A stretch of 64,000 bases of DNA from Pseudoclavibacter sp. CFCC 11306 (GCF_008831235.1 NZ_WBKF01000002.1:1-64000); one strand, 5' to 3'. Positions 38,162 to 47,512 are shown, counted from the first letter of the stretch. Numbers and translations: made by a program. The notes: a model not told the origin generated them from the sequence alone.

Positions 38162-39817
38162 CTACTTGTTCAGCCAGGTGCTGTAGAAGTCCGGACGGCC
38201 CACGGCCTCGGTCTTGAAGCCCTGCACGTACGACTGCAGGCCGAAGACCTGCGGCTCTTCGAAGATCGGCAGCACGTAGGCCTGCTCGCTGAGGTAGTCC
38301 TGCACCGCCTGGCTGGCGGCCTGACGTTCGGGAGCGGTGGGCTTCGACGCGACGTCCTGCAGCAGCTGCTCAAGGTGCGCGTCGCCGTAGCTGCCGTCGC
38401 TCTTGTTCAGGTTCAGCAGCGTGTTGCGGTTCTCGCCGGCGAACTGGCTCTTGATCACGTCGTAGTCGGCGCGGCCGACCATCGAGTGGTACACCTGCAC
38501 GGTGTCCTGATCGAGCGACGCAGCGGTCTGCGCGGCGTAGTCGCCCTGATACAGGTTGACCTCGATGCCGATCTGCTTGAGCTGCTCCTGAATCTTGGTC
38601 ACGACCTCTTTCGAGCGCGGCTGCGGCACGGCCTCGTTGAAGGTCAGCGACAGACGCTGACCGTCTTTGGTGCGGATGCCGTCGGCCCCCGGCGTCCAGC
38701 CTGCCTCATCGAGCAGCTGCTTCGCTTTGTCCTGGTCGTACACGTAGTGCGACGACTGGTCTTTGTAGCCGGCGGCGTTCTTGGCCAGAGACGAGGTCGC
38801 CAGCGGGTAGGAGTCGGTGAACAGCGAGTCGATGATGTTCTGGCGATCGACGCCGGCGATGATCGCCTGGCGCACGCGGATGTCGCTCAGACGCGGGTCG
38901 CGGAAGCGGAAGTTCAGACCGTTGTTGACCCCGTTCGTGGCGGCGGCCACAAGCTGCAGGCCGGCACCGGTGACCTGCGCCTCGTCGGGTGCGGCGATCT
39001 GCCGGGCGACGTCGGCCTGGCCGGCGACGAGTGAGCCGATGCGCACGCTGTCTTCGCCAGCGAGCACGAATTTGATCTGGTCAAGGTACGCACGACCCTG
39101 GTGCGACGCCGAGGGCGGGGCCCAGTTGTAGTCGTCTCGGGCCTTCAGCGTGAGCTGCGTGCCCACCTGCTCGTCAGACACCACGAACGGGCCCGAGCCG
39201 ATCACGCCGGTGGCGTGGCCGGGGCCGAAGTCCTCGCTGCCCTTGTCGAGCGTGGCGTTGGCGAGCAGCCCCGCGTTCAGCGTCGACGTGGCCTGCTCGA
39301 AGCCCGGTGCAGGCGCCTTGAAGTGGAACTTCACGGTGTGCGCATCGACGACCTCGCCGTGGTCGTAGTTGTTGATCTGCTCCGAGGCGGTGAGTTTGCG
39401 CCCCTTGTCGCCCTTGCCGAAGAGATCGAAGTTCTTGACCACGTTGGCGGCGTCGAGCGGCGTGCCGTCCGAGTAGGTGACGCCGTCTCGCAGAGTGAAG
39501 GTGTATTCGGTCGCGTCGGCGTTGACCTGCGGCAGCGAGGTCGCGATCCAGGGCTTCAGCTCGAGGGTCTGCGGATCCTGGTACAGCAGACGGTCGGTGA
39601 TGTTGTTCACGATTCCGCCGTTCGGGTACAGCCCCGCAGCAGGCGGGTACAGCCCGTTGAACGTCTGCGCCTCGAGATAGGTGAGCGTTCCACCCGTCTT
39701 GGGGTCGCCGACCGGCTGTGACGAGCCGGAGCCGCTGGAGCATCCTGCCAACAGGGCGACAGATGAGGCGACTGCAGCTGATGCGAGCAGCGCGCGACGC
39801 AGGCGAGAGGTGCGCAT
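38162..39817 (-). CDS. Family 5 solute-binding lipoprotein (second system, KPN_01854-like)
   Basis: A 551-residue binding lipoprotein: signal peptide with lipobox LLAGC near residue 26, a Ser/Gly linker, then the SBP family 5 fold (DRLLYQDPQTLELKPWIATSL, LRDGVTYSDGTPLDAANVV). It starts TLTYLEAQTFNGLYPPAAG, a pattern I associate with binding proteins of the CMD/luciferase-type monooxygenase gene clusters (KPN_01854 family); this subfamily assignment is from memory. ATG 39817 has AAGGAG 6 nt upstream. It is first in its operon and divergent from the FAD/NAD(P) gene. Confidence 0.88.
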   Translation of the reverse strand: MRTSRLRRALLASAAVASSVALLAGCSSGSGSSQPVGDPKTGGTLTYLEAQTFNGLYPPAAGLYPNGGIVNNITDRLLYQDPQTLELKPWIATSLPQVNADATEYTFTLRDGVTYSDGTPLDAANVVKNFDLFGKGDKGRKLTASEQINNYDHGEVVDAHTVKFHFKAPAPGFEQATSTLNAGLLANATLDKGSEDFGPGHATGVIGSGPFVVSDEQVGTQLTLKARDDYNWAPPSASHQGRAYLDQIKFVLAGEDSVRIGSLVAGQADVARQIAAPDEAQVTGAGLQLVAAATNGVNNGLNFRFRDPRLSDIRVRQAIIAGVDRQNIIDSLFTDSYPLATSSLAKNAAGYKDQSSHYVYDQDKAKQLLDEAGWTPGADGIRTKDGQRLSLTFNEAVPQPRSKEVVTKIQEQLKQIGIEVNLYQGDYAAQTAASLDQDTVQVYHSMVGRADYDVIKSQFAGENRNTLLNLNKSDGSYGDAHLEQLLQDVASKPTAPERQAASQAVQDYLSEQAYVLPIFEEPQVFGLQSYVQGFKTEAVGRPDFYSTWLNK

Positions 39818-39940
39818 GGTGACTCCTTCGGGTTCTGGGAACTGGCTTAGTTCACCCGACAACGTTCGATCGCGCCACCTTTCGCGTCACAAACTGAAAC
39901 AGTGCGACACTGGGTTTCGACGCGTACGTAAGGTTCTTCA

Positions 39941-42235
39941 GTGCACACCACGAATTCCCTCCTCTCTTCACGCGCGGCCGACACTCGCCCGGCTGCGGCC
40001 ACTCGGGCATCCATCGCCGTCGTCGGCGTCGGCCCTCGCGGAGTCTCGCTGATCGAGCGTCTGGGTGCCGCCATCGGCGTTGCGCAGAGCGCACACCCGG
40101 CACAGACCCCCGCCCCCATCGATCTGCACCTCGTCGACGATCAGCAGCTGGGCGCCGGTCGCATCTGGCGCACCGATCAGACGCGCACGTTGTGCATGAA
40201 CACGCTCGCAGGCGCCGTGACGCTCTTCACCGAGCCCGGCGCGACCGTCGAGGGGCCGGTTCGCGAGGGGCCCACGATGTACGAATGGGTGCTGCTCGCG
40301 CTCGACGCCGCACGCCGTGCGGGCATCGCGGCGACCGGGGATGCCACCTCGGCCGACCCCTTCGTCTCGGCGGATGCTGCGGCCGGGTTCGCCGCGCACG
40401 AACACGATGCGAGCGACACGGGCACAGCGGGCGCATCGCATCCGACGCATGCGCTGCACAGCGAGCAGCTCGCACAGATTTCTGAAGCGCATCGACGCGT
40501 CTGGGTGGAGCATCCGGCCGATCTGACCGCGCTGTCGCCGGTGCTCGACGAGATGGCCCGCACACGTCCCGAGTCGAACCCGACGCGTGCGCTCTATGGC
40601 GAGTACATCCGCTGGTGCCTGGACGTCGCCCTCGCCTGGCTGCCCGACAATGTGCAGGTGCACCGCCACCATGCTCGCGTCGTCGGTCTCGTCGCTGCGG
40701 GAGCCGAAGCGACCGGCATCGGTGAAATCGCCGGCGATGACGCCGACATCCTCACGCTCAGCGACGGCGAGCGCATCCGAGCCACGGCGACCGTGATCTC
40801 GGGCGGCTGGCTGCGCAACGCGCCCACCGTCGAGGAAGAGGCCCTGCGCCTGGCGACGCATCGGCACCCGGAGCTGATCTGGATCGCCCCGGACAACCCG
40901 ATCGACCAGCCGCTCGAGAACGTGCCCGGCGGCGAGACCGCCCTCGTGCGCGGCACCGGCATGGGGTTCTTCGACGCGATGGCGCTGCTCACAATCGAGC
41001 GGGGCGGGCGGTTCGAGGTGACCCCCGAGACACGGTCGGGGCTCACCTACGTGGCCGGCGGCCGCGAGCCGAAGCTGCTCGTCTCGTCGACGCGCGGGTA
41101 TCCGTTCCTGCCGAAGTCGGAGTACCACTCGCTGCCACCGAAGGCCGACCTGCATCGGCTCGGCGCGGTCGTCCGTCGGCTCGAGAACGAGGCGGCGGCC
41201 GAGGCCCAGACCGACCGTCTCGTCGGCAGCATCGACTTCGACGCCGAGGTGTGGCCCGCGATCGTGCGCGACGCCTATGAGGCGCACGCCCGCACGCTGG
41301 CGCGGGTGCGCCCACAGGCTCTGCTCGTCGACCTCACCGAGATCGTCCACCTGATCGACACCACCCCGGCCGAGTTCGCCGCGCTCGACGCTGCGCTGGC
41401 GCCGGTGATTCCGAACGAAGACGACCGGTTCCATCCGGATCGCCTGATCACTCCCCTGGCGGGCATCGACACTGCACCACAGACCGAGGCGTCCTCCGCC
41501 GACGGGCGCGATGTCGCATCCGCCGTCGAGGCGCTCACGCAGCTGATCGGCAACCGCCTCGTCGGCGACCTGCACGAGGCGGAACTCGGCCTGGACAGCC
41601 CGATCAAGGCGGGCCTTTGGGCGTTCAGCGCCGCACGCAAGCCTTCGTCGGTGCTCGGTCGCGGTGGGCGCTTCACTTGGGAATCGCGCTGCGGCCGTTA
41701 CCACGATCTGATGAGCTTCGGCGGCATGATCGGTTCTGGGCCGCCCGCGTTCCGCAGTCGGCAGCTGCTCGCGCTGATCGATGCCGGTCTGGTGCACTTC
41801 GTCGGGGCGCACCCCACACTGACGATCGACGAAGGCGGCGACTCGCAGGGTCCTGCGTTCGAGCTGCGCTCGCCCACCACTGGTGGCGAGCCTCTGCGCG
41901 CCCGCACCCTGATCGATGCGTGGATGCACTCCCCCGACGTGCGCATCTCGGCAGACCCGCTGCTCTCGAGCCTGCGTGCGGATGCTCGCGTGCGCCCGCA
42001 CGAGCTGCGCCGCGCCGACGGCACTCGTCTTGAGGGCATCGCCCCCGATATCGATGTGGCGACGGGCTTGGTCGTGCATGCCGACGGCGAACTCGATGCA
42101 CGGGTGCACGTGGCGGGTATCCCGCTCAACGAGCTGCTCGGCGACGCGGTGATCAGCCCGATGCCCGGCACCGATCCGACGATGCTGCGCGAGACCGATC
42201 GCGTGGCTCGCAGTCTGGTGGCACAGGGGCTGTAG
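39941..42235 (+). CDS. FAD/NAD(P)-binding protein of unknown reaction (NAD_binding_9 type)
   Basis: A large soluble flavoprotein of 764 residues. A dinucleotide-binding motif (VGVGPRGVSLIERL) lies at about residues 27-40, followed by the family's RTLCMNTLAGAVTLFTEPG. A second nucleotide-binding region is near GETALVRGTGMGFFDAMALL. The family is annotated only as an FAD-NAD(P)-binding protein; some distant relatives are hydroxylases. It is divergent from the second ABC system across 123 nt, so it probably acts on the imported compound or on a partner monooxygenase encoded elsewhere. GTG 39941 has AAGG 7 nt upstream. Confidence 0.75.
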   Translation: MHTTNSLLSSRAADTRPAAATRASIAVVGVGPRGVSLIERLGAAIGVAQSAHPAQTPAPIDLHLVDDQQLGAGRIWRTDQTRTLCMNTLAGAVTLFTEPGATVEGPVREGPTMYEWVLLALDAARRAGIAATGDATSADPFVSADAAAGFAAHEHDASDTGTAGASHPTHALHSEQLAQISEAHRRVWVEHPADLTALSPVLDEMARTRPESNPTRALYGEYIRWCLDVALAWLPDNVQVHRHHARVVGLVAAGAEATGIGEIAGDDADILTLSDGERIRATATVISGGWLRNAPTVEEEALRLATHRHPELIWIAPDNPIDQPLENVPGGETALVRGTGMGFFDAMALLTIERGGRFEVTPETRSGLTYVAGGREPKLLVSSTRGYPFLPKSEYHSLPPKADLHRLGAVVRRLENEAAAEAQTDRLVGSIDFDAEVWPAIVRDAYEAHARTLARVRPQALLVDLTEIVHLIDTTPAEFAALDAALAPVIPNEDDRFHPDRLITPLAGIDTAPQTEASSADGRDVASAVEALTQLIGNRLVGDLHEAELGLDSPIKAGLWAFSAARKPSSVLGRGGRFTWESRCGRYHDLMSFGGMIGSGPPAFRSRQLLALIDAGLVHFVGAHPTLTIDEGGDSQGPAFELRSPTTGGEPLRARTLIDAWMHSPDVRISADPLLSSLRADARVRPHELRRADGTRLEGIAPDIDVATGLVVHADGELDARVHVAGIPLNELLGDAVISPMPGTDPTMLRETDRVARSLVAQGL

Positions 42236-42249
42236 GGGCTGCGGGTCGG

Positions 42250-42284
42250 GGCTCAAGGCTCAAGGCTCAAGGCTCAAGGCTCAA
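42250..42284. repeat. Tandem repeat GGCTCAA x5
   Basis: Five exact head-to-tail copies of the 7-mer GGCTCAA lie just after the FAD/NAD(P) gene. This looks like a slippage-prone simple repeat; no function can be assigned. Confidence 0.9.
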
Positions 42285-42403
42285 GGTAAGACTTGCACTG
42301 CATCGTTTCGCCGCTGCCAGCACTTTTCCCGGTCCCCGCTCCTGCTGCTGCTAACACCGTTCCCGGTTCCCGCTGCTGCCAGCGCTGTTCCGGCCGCCAG
42401 CCT

Positions 42404-42497
42404 CCATCGAGCCATGGCAAATGCTCGGTCACCGCATCCAAACATGGAACTTGGCATGTCTCGATGGGCTACGACGACATCTGCCATGTCTCGACGC
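42404..42497. repeat. Palindromic repeat element, intergenic copy
   Basis: Arms at 42404-42420 and 42451-42467 are inverted repeats (15 of 17 pairs) that contain CATGTCTCGATGG on the right side. A second CATGTCTCGA follows exactly 30 nt later (42455 and 42485). The parts CATGGCAAATGC, the 15-mer CATGGAACTTGGCAT (reverse complement in the other copy) and the 30-nt spaced CATGTCTCGA pair all recur inside purT at 52998-53087. This is probably a short dispersed repeat family of the genome. The rest of the 293-nt gap (42236-42528) shows no gene. Confidence 0.65.
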
Positions 42498-42528
42498 AGA
42501 TGTGCGCACGTGGTGGCCCCGAAACGGC

Positions 42529-43446
42529 TCAGGCGTCGAAGGCGTCGGAGATGCGATCACCGAGCTCGATGCGCGGACGCACGTCGACATTGGCGATCTG
42601 AGTAGACGGCCCGGCATCGACAACGAAACGCACAGCACGAGCGATCTCTGCCGGATCGATGATCTCGTAGGCAGGCTTCGGCACGGCTGCAGAGGTCTGC
42701 GCAGCTTCGGCGTCATGGTTCATCAGGTGCAGCATCGGCGTATCGGTCGGGCCCGGGCTCACCGTGGTCACACGCACCCCGGCATTCGCCTCTTCTTTGC
42801 GCAGCGAGTCGACGACGCCGAAGAGCGCGTGCTTCGACATGGCATAGACGGCATTGCCCGGCTGCGGATTCGACCCTGCCCCCGAGTTGATGAACACCGC
42901 GATACCGTGACTCGCCCTGAGCTTCGGCAGCAGTGCCGCAGTGAGCGCCGCCGGTGCGCCGACGTTCAGAGAGAAGTGCCGCTGCCACTCTGCGGCCGGC
43001 GCGTCAGCCACCGAGTTGCGGCGCGCGATGGCTGCGGCGTGCACCACGACATCCACCCGATCGACGACGGTCGCCAGCTCAGCGATCGCGTCGCGTTCGC
43101 CTCTCATGCTGTCGGTGCCGCTGCCGCTGCCGTTCGCCTCGACACTGGCCGCGCCCTTGGCTCGGTCTGATGTGCCGCTGGACTCTCTGCCAGCCGCGCC
43201 GTCTGCGACATCACGCATCTCGGCTGCGACTCGCGCGTCGAAGACGGCGGCGAGGTCGGCGGCAAACGGCTCGGCCCCGTGCTCGTGAGCAAGCTGCCGC
43301 AGGATGCTCTGGTCACGCCCGACCGCGATCACACGATGGTCGCGGGCCAAGTCAGCGACGATCAGCCGCCCCATGCCTCCGGTGGCTCCGGTGACGATCG
43401 CGACCGGGAGGTCAACGCGGATGCTGTCTGCTGCGGTCTCTGCCAT
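42529..43446 (-). CDS. Short-chain dehydrogenase/reductase
   Basis: A 305-residue Rossmann-fold oxidoreductase: cofactor motif TGATGGMGRL near residue 17, VVHAAAI, catalytic Ser in FINSGAGSN and YAMSKHA with the catalytic Tyr and Lys. A low-complexity stretch of about 35 residues (near residues 85-120, rich in Ser, Gly, Ala and Arg) is inserted between strands; it is unusual for the family, whose members have about 250 residues. GAAAGG lies 8 nt before ATG 43446. The substrate is unknown. Confidence 0.85.
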   Translation of the reverse strand: MAETAADSIRVDLPVAIVTGATGGMGRLIVADLARDHRVIAVGRDQSILRQLAHEHGAEPFAADLAAVFDARVAAEMRDVADGAAGRESSGTSDRAKGAASVEANGSGSGTDSMRGERDAIAELATVVDRVDVVVHAAAIARRNSVADAPAAEWQRHFSLNVGAPAALTAALLPKLRASHGIAVFINSGAGSNPQPGNAVYAMSKHALFGVVDSLRKEEANAGVRVTTVSPGPTDTPMLHLMNHDAEAAQTSAAVPKPAYEIIDPAEIARAVRFVVDAGPSTQIANVDVRPRIELGDRISDAFDA

Positions 43447-43516
43447 CTCTGCGGCCTTTCTCGTCACGCCCGTCTCGCCTGCCCCGCGACATCTCGATGC
43501 TCAGTGCTGGCCGTCA

Positions 43517-44593
43517 TCAGCGGCCTGTCGGCTCACCGGTGCCGCCCACGCTCGAGCCGCCGCCCGAGTTGCCGTCACGGCGTGCGCTGCCACGCTGAGC
43601 ACCGCGCTCAGCGCCAGACTGATCGTCGCGATGGGTGCCTCGTTGGGCGGCCGCACGATTGCGGGCCTCGTCCAGGCTCTGCGCGACGCGCTGCTCTGTC
43701 TGCCCCTCGCGCACGGCATCCTGCGTCAGCAGCGCGGTGCGAATCTCGTCGCCAAGCTGCGAGACTCCGCCCGGGGTGCCGGGCAGCAGCACGGTCGTCG
43801 CGCCGTTGCGGCCGAGTGTGGTCAGCGTGTCGAAGTACTGCGTCAGCAGAATCAGGTTGATGACGTCAGACTCTTCGATGCCCTCATGCCGCAGCTCGGC
43901 GATCGACGCATGCAGACCGTCGATGATCGCCTTGCGCTGGTTCGCGATGCCCTCGCCCTGCAGCTGCTTCGCTTCGGCCTCGGCTCGCGCCTCGGTGACC
44001 ACGCGGATGCGATCGGCCTCGGCGAGATCCTGTGCGGCGACGCGTTCGCGCTGCGCAGCGTTGATGCGGTTCATCGCCGATTTCACGCTGGCGTCGGGAT
44101 TGATATCGGTGACCAGCGTCTTGATGATCTGGTAGCCGAACTCCCCCATTTCGCCGGCGAGCGCCGCACCCACGGTCTGCGCGATGTCGTCTTTACGCTC
44201 GAACGCCTCGTCGAGCTGCAGGTTCGGCACAGTGGCCCGCACGGCGTCGAAGACGTAGCTCTTGATCTGGGCTTCGGGATCGTCGAGGCGGTACCAGGCG
44301 TCGGCGACCCGCTGCGGCAGCACCGCGTACTGCACCGAGACCAGCACGAGCACGAACACGTTGTCTTTGGTCTTGGTCTCAACCTGCAGGTCGAGCTGCT
44401 GCACACGCAGCGAGACCACGCCGGCCTTCTTCTCGATGAGTGGGATTTTGACGTTCAGACCTGGTTGTGCGATTCGCACGAAACGGCCGAAGCGTTCGAT
44501 GATGGTGTTGGTCTGCGTCTGCACGGTGAAGAACGTGCCGAAGGCGAGCAGAATCAGAATGACGATGACGACGGCGAGAACGATGATTCCCAT
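43517..44593 (-). CDS. SPFH/Band 7 (stomatin-like) membrane protein
   Basis: A 358-residue protein with one N-terminal membrane segment (residues 2-20), an SPFH domain (about 22-200, TIIERFGRFVRIAQPGLNVKIPL) and an Ala/Glu-rich coiled coil (about 175-225, RERVAAQDLAEADRIRVVTE). The tail after about 300 is disordered and rich in Gly, Arg and Ser. Such proteins form large rings at the membrane and organise proteases or lipid domains. No NfeD partner gene is adjacent. It lies 70 nt upstream of the SDR gene on the same strand, so the two may be co-transcribed. Confidence 0.9.
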   Translation of the reverse strand: MGIIVLAVVIVILILLAFGTFFTVQTQTNTIIERFGRFVRIAQPGLNVKIPLIEKKAGVVSLRVQQLDLQVETKTKDNVFVLVLVSVQYAVLPQRVADAWYRLDDPEAQIKSYVFDAVRATVPNLQLDEAFERKDDIAQTVGAALAGEMGEFGYQIIKTLVTDINPDASVKSAMNRINAAQRERVAAQDLAEADRIRVVTEARAEAEAKQLQGEGIANQRKAIIDGLHASIAELRHEGIEESDVINLILLTQYFDTLTTLGRNGATTVLLPGTPGGVSQLGDEIRTALLTQDAVREGQTEQRVAQSLDEARNRAAAQRGTHRDDQSGAERGAQRGSARRDGNSGGGSSVGGTGEPTGR

Positions 44594-44818
44594 GGGATCA
44601 CTTGCCCTTCAGGCTTCGGTGATGACTGGCCTCGCGCGCCGAGACGCTGCGGACCGCGGTTGCGCACATTGTATCGAAGCCCTCCGACAGCGTGTTGGCG
44701 CGCTGTGCCCGCCGCAGACGATGCACGCCACTCCGGCCTTCCTCCCTTCGTAGTCGGCAGCCTGCACGGCGACCGCATCCGCATCCGACGCACGAATTCA
44801 CCACTCACCCAAGCGCGA

Positions 44819-44834
44819 TGTTTCACGTGAAACA
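44819..44834. promoter_or_regulatory. parS site, exact consensus
   Basis: TGTTTCACGTGAAACA lies in the long intergenic region between the SPFH and IclR genes. It is an exact 16-bp ParB-binding consensus. Confidence 0.92.
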
Positions 44835-45315
44835 TCGGCGATCAGGCCCGTACCGTTCAGCGACCGCACCGACAACGCCACGAGGAGGGCCATCCGCCCC
44901 ACCTACTGCCGACCAAATCTTGACAAGCGCCTTGACCGACCCCCACTCGTTTGCACTGGACAACACGGCTGTGCTTCAGAAGTTGCTGATCTGCCTGTCA
45001 CCACGCAGGCGACTCTGCCGACACCAGAAGCCGCATGTTCTCCTGAAACAGACCGTGGCGCCATTGCCTCCTCAGTATCCTGATCTAAGTAGTCGAGGGA
45101 ACAACACCGGCAGTGGCTGCCGTGATTGAACTGCTTGAATCGTCAAGCGTGAAAGTCGGGAAGTCGGCGTCGGCGTCGGCCAGATGAAGATCACTGTCGG
45201 CGACAACTCACGACATAGTCTTCAACCGCAGGCCCGAAACATACTGCATTGGACGTGCGCTACACCGTGTGCGCCGTGCTCTGCCCGATTGTGTCGATAA
45301 AGACCGCTTGCTCGA

Positions 45316-45321
45316 TAGAAT
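45316..45321 (+). promoter_or_regulatory. -10 element of the leaderless IclR gene
   Basis: TAGAAT ends 6 nt before ATG 45328. Nothing resembling a Shine-Dalgarno lies between, so a leaderless transcript is likely. Confidence 0.5.
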
Positions 45322-45327
45322 CTCGGC

Positions 45328-46107
45328 ATGTCCCGTGAAGGCCTCAGCACCGTCCCGAAATCTATGATCGGTCGTGTCTCTCTGATTCTGCAGGCATTCA
45401 CGGTCACCGATCCAGTGCTCAGCCTGGGGGCTCTGTCGAAACGCACCGCCATCCCGAAGGCGACAGTCGCACGCATCACCCAAGAGCTGGTCGACACTGA
45501 TCTGCTCGAACGTGTCGAGCACGGCTATCAGCTAGGCATGCGCTGCTTCGAACTTGGTGAGATGGTTGGCAGGTCTAAACTGCTGCGTCGCCTGGCTGTC
45601 GCAGCCATGTCTGACCTTCGACAAGCGACCGGCCTCACAGTGCAGCTCACGGTGCTGCGCGGTGGTGATCTGGTCTACATCGAGATTTTGCACGGCAGAA
45701 GCATCCCCGAGCATCTCCCCTCACGGGTCGGAGGACGCGTACCCGCACATGCGTCTGCTGCAGGCAAAGCGCTGATGGCATACTCCGACACAAGTGTCAC
45801 CGCTGGATTGCTTGCCGGGCCATTGATGAAGCTCGGCCCGCGCACAATCACAGACACTGCGGTACTACACCGACAGTTTGCTGAGATACGAGCCACTGGT
45901 GTCGCATTCGAGGTCGCGGAATCCGCAGAGGGTGTCGCCTGTGTATCGAGCCCCTTGCTGCGACAAGACCGCTCACCCATTGCTGCCATATCGCTCACTG
46001 GACCGGCATCTGAGGGAGATATTCGTCGCTTCGCTCCAACTGTCTACGCGGCGACCCTCGGGTTGAACCGACAGATCCGCACAAATCCAGCACTTGGATC
46101 ACTCTAA
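45328..46107 (+). CDS. IclR family transcriptional regulator
   Basis: A 259-residue regulator with an N-terminal winged helix-turn-helix (residues 12-75, LSLGALSKRTAIPKATVARITQELVDTDLL) and a C-terminal IclR effector domain (residues 85-250, SRVGGRVPAHASAAGKALMAY and EVAESAEGVACVSSPLL). It is encoded directly upstream of, and in the same direction as, a catabolic set (alcohol dehydrogenase, transporter, aldolase, aldehyde dehydrogenase) and most likely controls that set. A candidate binding site is the TTGCA-TAT-TGCAA repeat at 46114-46126. Confidence 0.9.
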   Translation: MSREGLSTVPKSMIGRVSLILQAFTVTDPVLSLGALSKRTAIPKATVARITQELVDTDLLERVEHGYQLGMRCFELGEMVGRSKLLRRLAVAAMSDLRQATGLTVQLTVLRGGDLVYIEILHGRSIPEHLPSRVGGRVPAHASAAGKALMAYSDTSVTAGLLAGPLMKLGPRTITDTAVLHRQFAEIRATGVAFEVAESAEGVACVSSPLLRQDRSPIAAISLTGPASEGDIRRFAPTVYAATLGLNRQIRTNPALGSL

Positions 46108-46113
46108 GCGTCA

Positions 46114-46126
46114 TTGCATATTGCAA
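46114..46126. promoter_or_regulatory. Candidate IclR operator
   Basis: TTGCA-tat-TGCAA is a perfect 5-bp inverted repeat in the 210-nt gap between the IclR gene and the alcohol dehydrogenase gene. Its position, 191 nt before the ATG, fits a regulatory site; its assignment is inferred. Confidence 0.3.
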
Positions 46127-46317
46127 ACACCTCGCAACACTAGGTCGCTTTGGCGACTCACTCCCTCTTGATCGCATACGATTTTCGTCTCACTCACCGA
46201 AACGTTCTTTGTCATCGTCATTGCCTGAAGTCACACAATATCTCAGCAGCCGCTCGCGTCGGCATCGTCTCGATTCCCCGAGGATAGGCGCAAGCGGCCA
46301 ACACGAAGGAGTGTGTG

Positions 46318-47436
46318 ATGAAAGCAGCGGTGATGCACCGACCCCACGAGCCCCTCGTCATCGAGGATCTCGATCTTGCAGCGCCCAGAGCCGGCGAGGT
46401 TCGCGTGCGAATCGAAGCTGCAGGCGTCTGCCACAGCGATCTGCATTACTGGATGGGAGACCTCGACGCACGACTGCCTCTGGTGCCCGGCCACGAAGGC
46501 TGTGGCATTGTGACGGAAGTCGGCGAGGGAGTTACCTCAGTAGCTGCCGGCGATAAGGTCGTTATGCTGTGGCGGCCACGCTGCGGACAATGCGAATACT
46601 GCCTGTCAGGGCAACCGGCGCTGTGTGACAAGGGCGCCGTACACGGCACGACCAACGAGCTCATGGGCGGAGGCACACGTCTCAGCCTGTCAGAAGCGCC
46701 ACGGTATCACCTCATGGGCATCTCTTGCTTCGCGCAGGAGAGCGTGGTGCCCCAAGAGTCAGTAGTTCGCGTACCCCACGAGGTGCCAAGCGAGATCGCT
46801 GCTATCACGGGGTGTGCCGTCATCACCGGTATGGGCGTCGTGCTGAACCGGCTTCCAGACGTCACGGGCAAGTCCGTCTTGATCATCGGGGCTGGGGGCG
46901 TCGGACTTTCAGCTGTACTCGGAGCCCAGCTGGTCGGCGCACAGCGCATCATCGTCTCTGACGTCGTGCCGGCACGCCTCAATAAAGCGCTCGAGCTCGG
47001 TGCCACAGATGTGATCAACGCAGTCACCCAAGATGTCGTGGCCGAGGTGCAACGTCTCACCGGCACAGGAGCGCACTACGCCATCGAGGCAATCGGACGC
47101 CCCGGCACTATCAGCCAGGCCATTTTCAGTCTGCGCAAGGGCGGCAAAGCAGTCATCGCCGGACTCGGCGCCGTGGGAGACACGGCCGAACTGCCTATCA
47201 ACCATCTCGTGCAGAATGGCAAGAGCATCGACGGCTCACTCTACGGATCGTCGAACACCCCCCTGCAAATCCCCGAGGTCCTCGATCTCTATCTCGCAGG
47301 CAGGCTGCCTCTGAATCAGCTCATCGACCAGCGGTTCTCTCTCGAAGACGTCAATGAAGCTCTGCACACCCTGACCGAGGGCGCCATCGGACGCCCTGTC
47401 ATCATCCCCAACTCTCCTGCAAGCCTGCCCGTCTGA
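46318..47436 (+). CDS. Zinc-dependent alcohol dehydrogenase, class III/NDMA-type MDR
   Basis: A 372-residue dehydrogenase with catalytic-zinc ligands in GVCHSDLH and GHEGCG, structural-zinc cysteines in CGQCEYCLSGQPALC and the Rossmann motif GAGGVGLSAVLGAQ. The long loop (RLSLSEAPRYHLMGISCFAQ) is typical of class III-like and NDMA-dependent enzymes. ATG 46318 is preceded by GAAGGAG at 6-nt spacing; a GTG at 46315 is less likely. As first enzyme of the operon it probably oxidises an alcohol or sugar alcohol to the carbonyl compound handled by the later enzymes. Confidence 0.9.
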   Translation: MKAAVMHRPHEPLVIEDLDLAAPRAGEVRVRIEAAGVCHSDLHYWMGDLDARLPLVPGHEGCGIVTEVGEGVTSVAAGDKVVMLWRPRCGQCEYCLSGQPALCDKGAVHGTTNELMGGGTRLSLSEAPRYHLMGISCFAQESVVPQESVVRVPHEVPSEIAAITGCAVITGMGVVLNRLPDVTGKSVLIIGAGGVGLSAVLGAQLVGAQRIIVSDVVPARLNKALELGATDVINAVTQDVVAEVQRLTGTGAHYAIEAIGRPGTISQAIFSLRKGGKAVIAGLGAVGDTAELPINHLVQNGKSIDGSLYGSSNTPLQIPEVLDLYLAGRLPLNQLIDQRFSLEDVNEALHTLTEGAIGRPVIIPNSPASLPV

Positions 47437-47512
47437 GTGCAGCCTCCCCATCCTCTGCAACCTCTGCAACCGGTGATCATCGTCGATCACCTCTCATCAT
47501 CAAGGAGCCATA

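Larger units (their letters stand above)
44594..45327. other. 734-nt intergenic region with parS and the IclR promoter
   Basis: This region separates the SPFH and IclR genes, which diverge. It contains one parS site (44819-44834) and a -10-like TAGAAT at its right end. Short open frames cross it, but their composition and overlap give no support for a gene. I see no RNA gene. Confidence 0.7.

Noticed and set aside
39968-42256. A 762-codon open frame antisense to the FAD/NAD(P) gene
   Set aside because: It mirrors the sense gene codon phase in GC-rich DNA, has no recognisable domain, no ribosome-binding site, and the sense frame has clear nucleotide-binding motifs.
42250-42284. GGCTCAA tandem repeat as a CRISPR or integration site
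   Set aside because: The unit is only 7 nt with no spacers, no cas genes and no integrase nearby; it is a simple tandem repeat.
44692-45129. A 145-codon frame in the long intergenic region
   Set aside because: The product is Arg/Pro-rich, includes the parS translation FHVKH and has no ribosome-binding site or similarity I can recognise.
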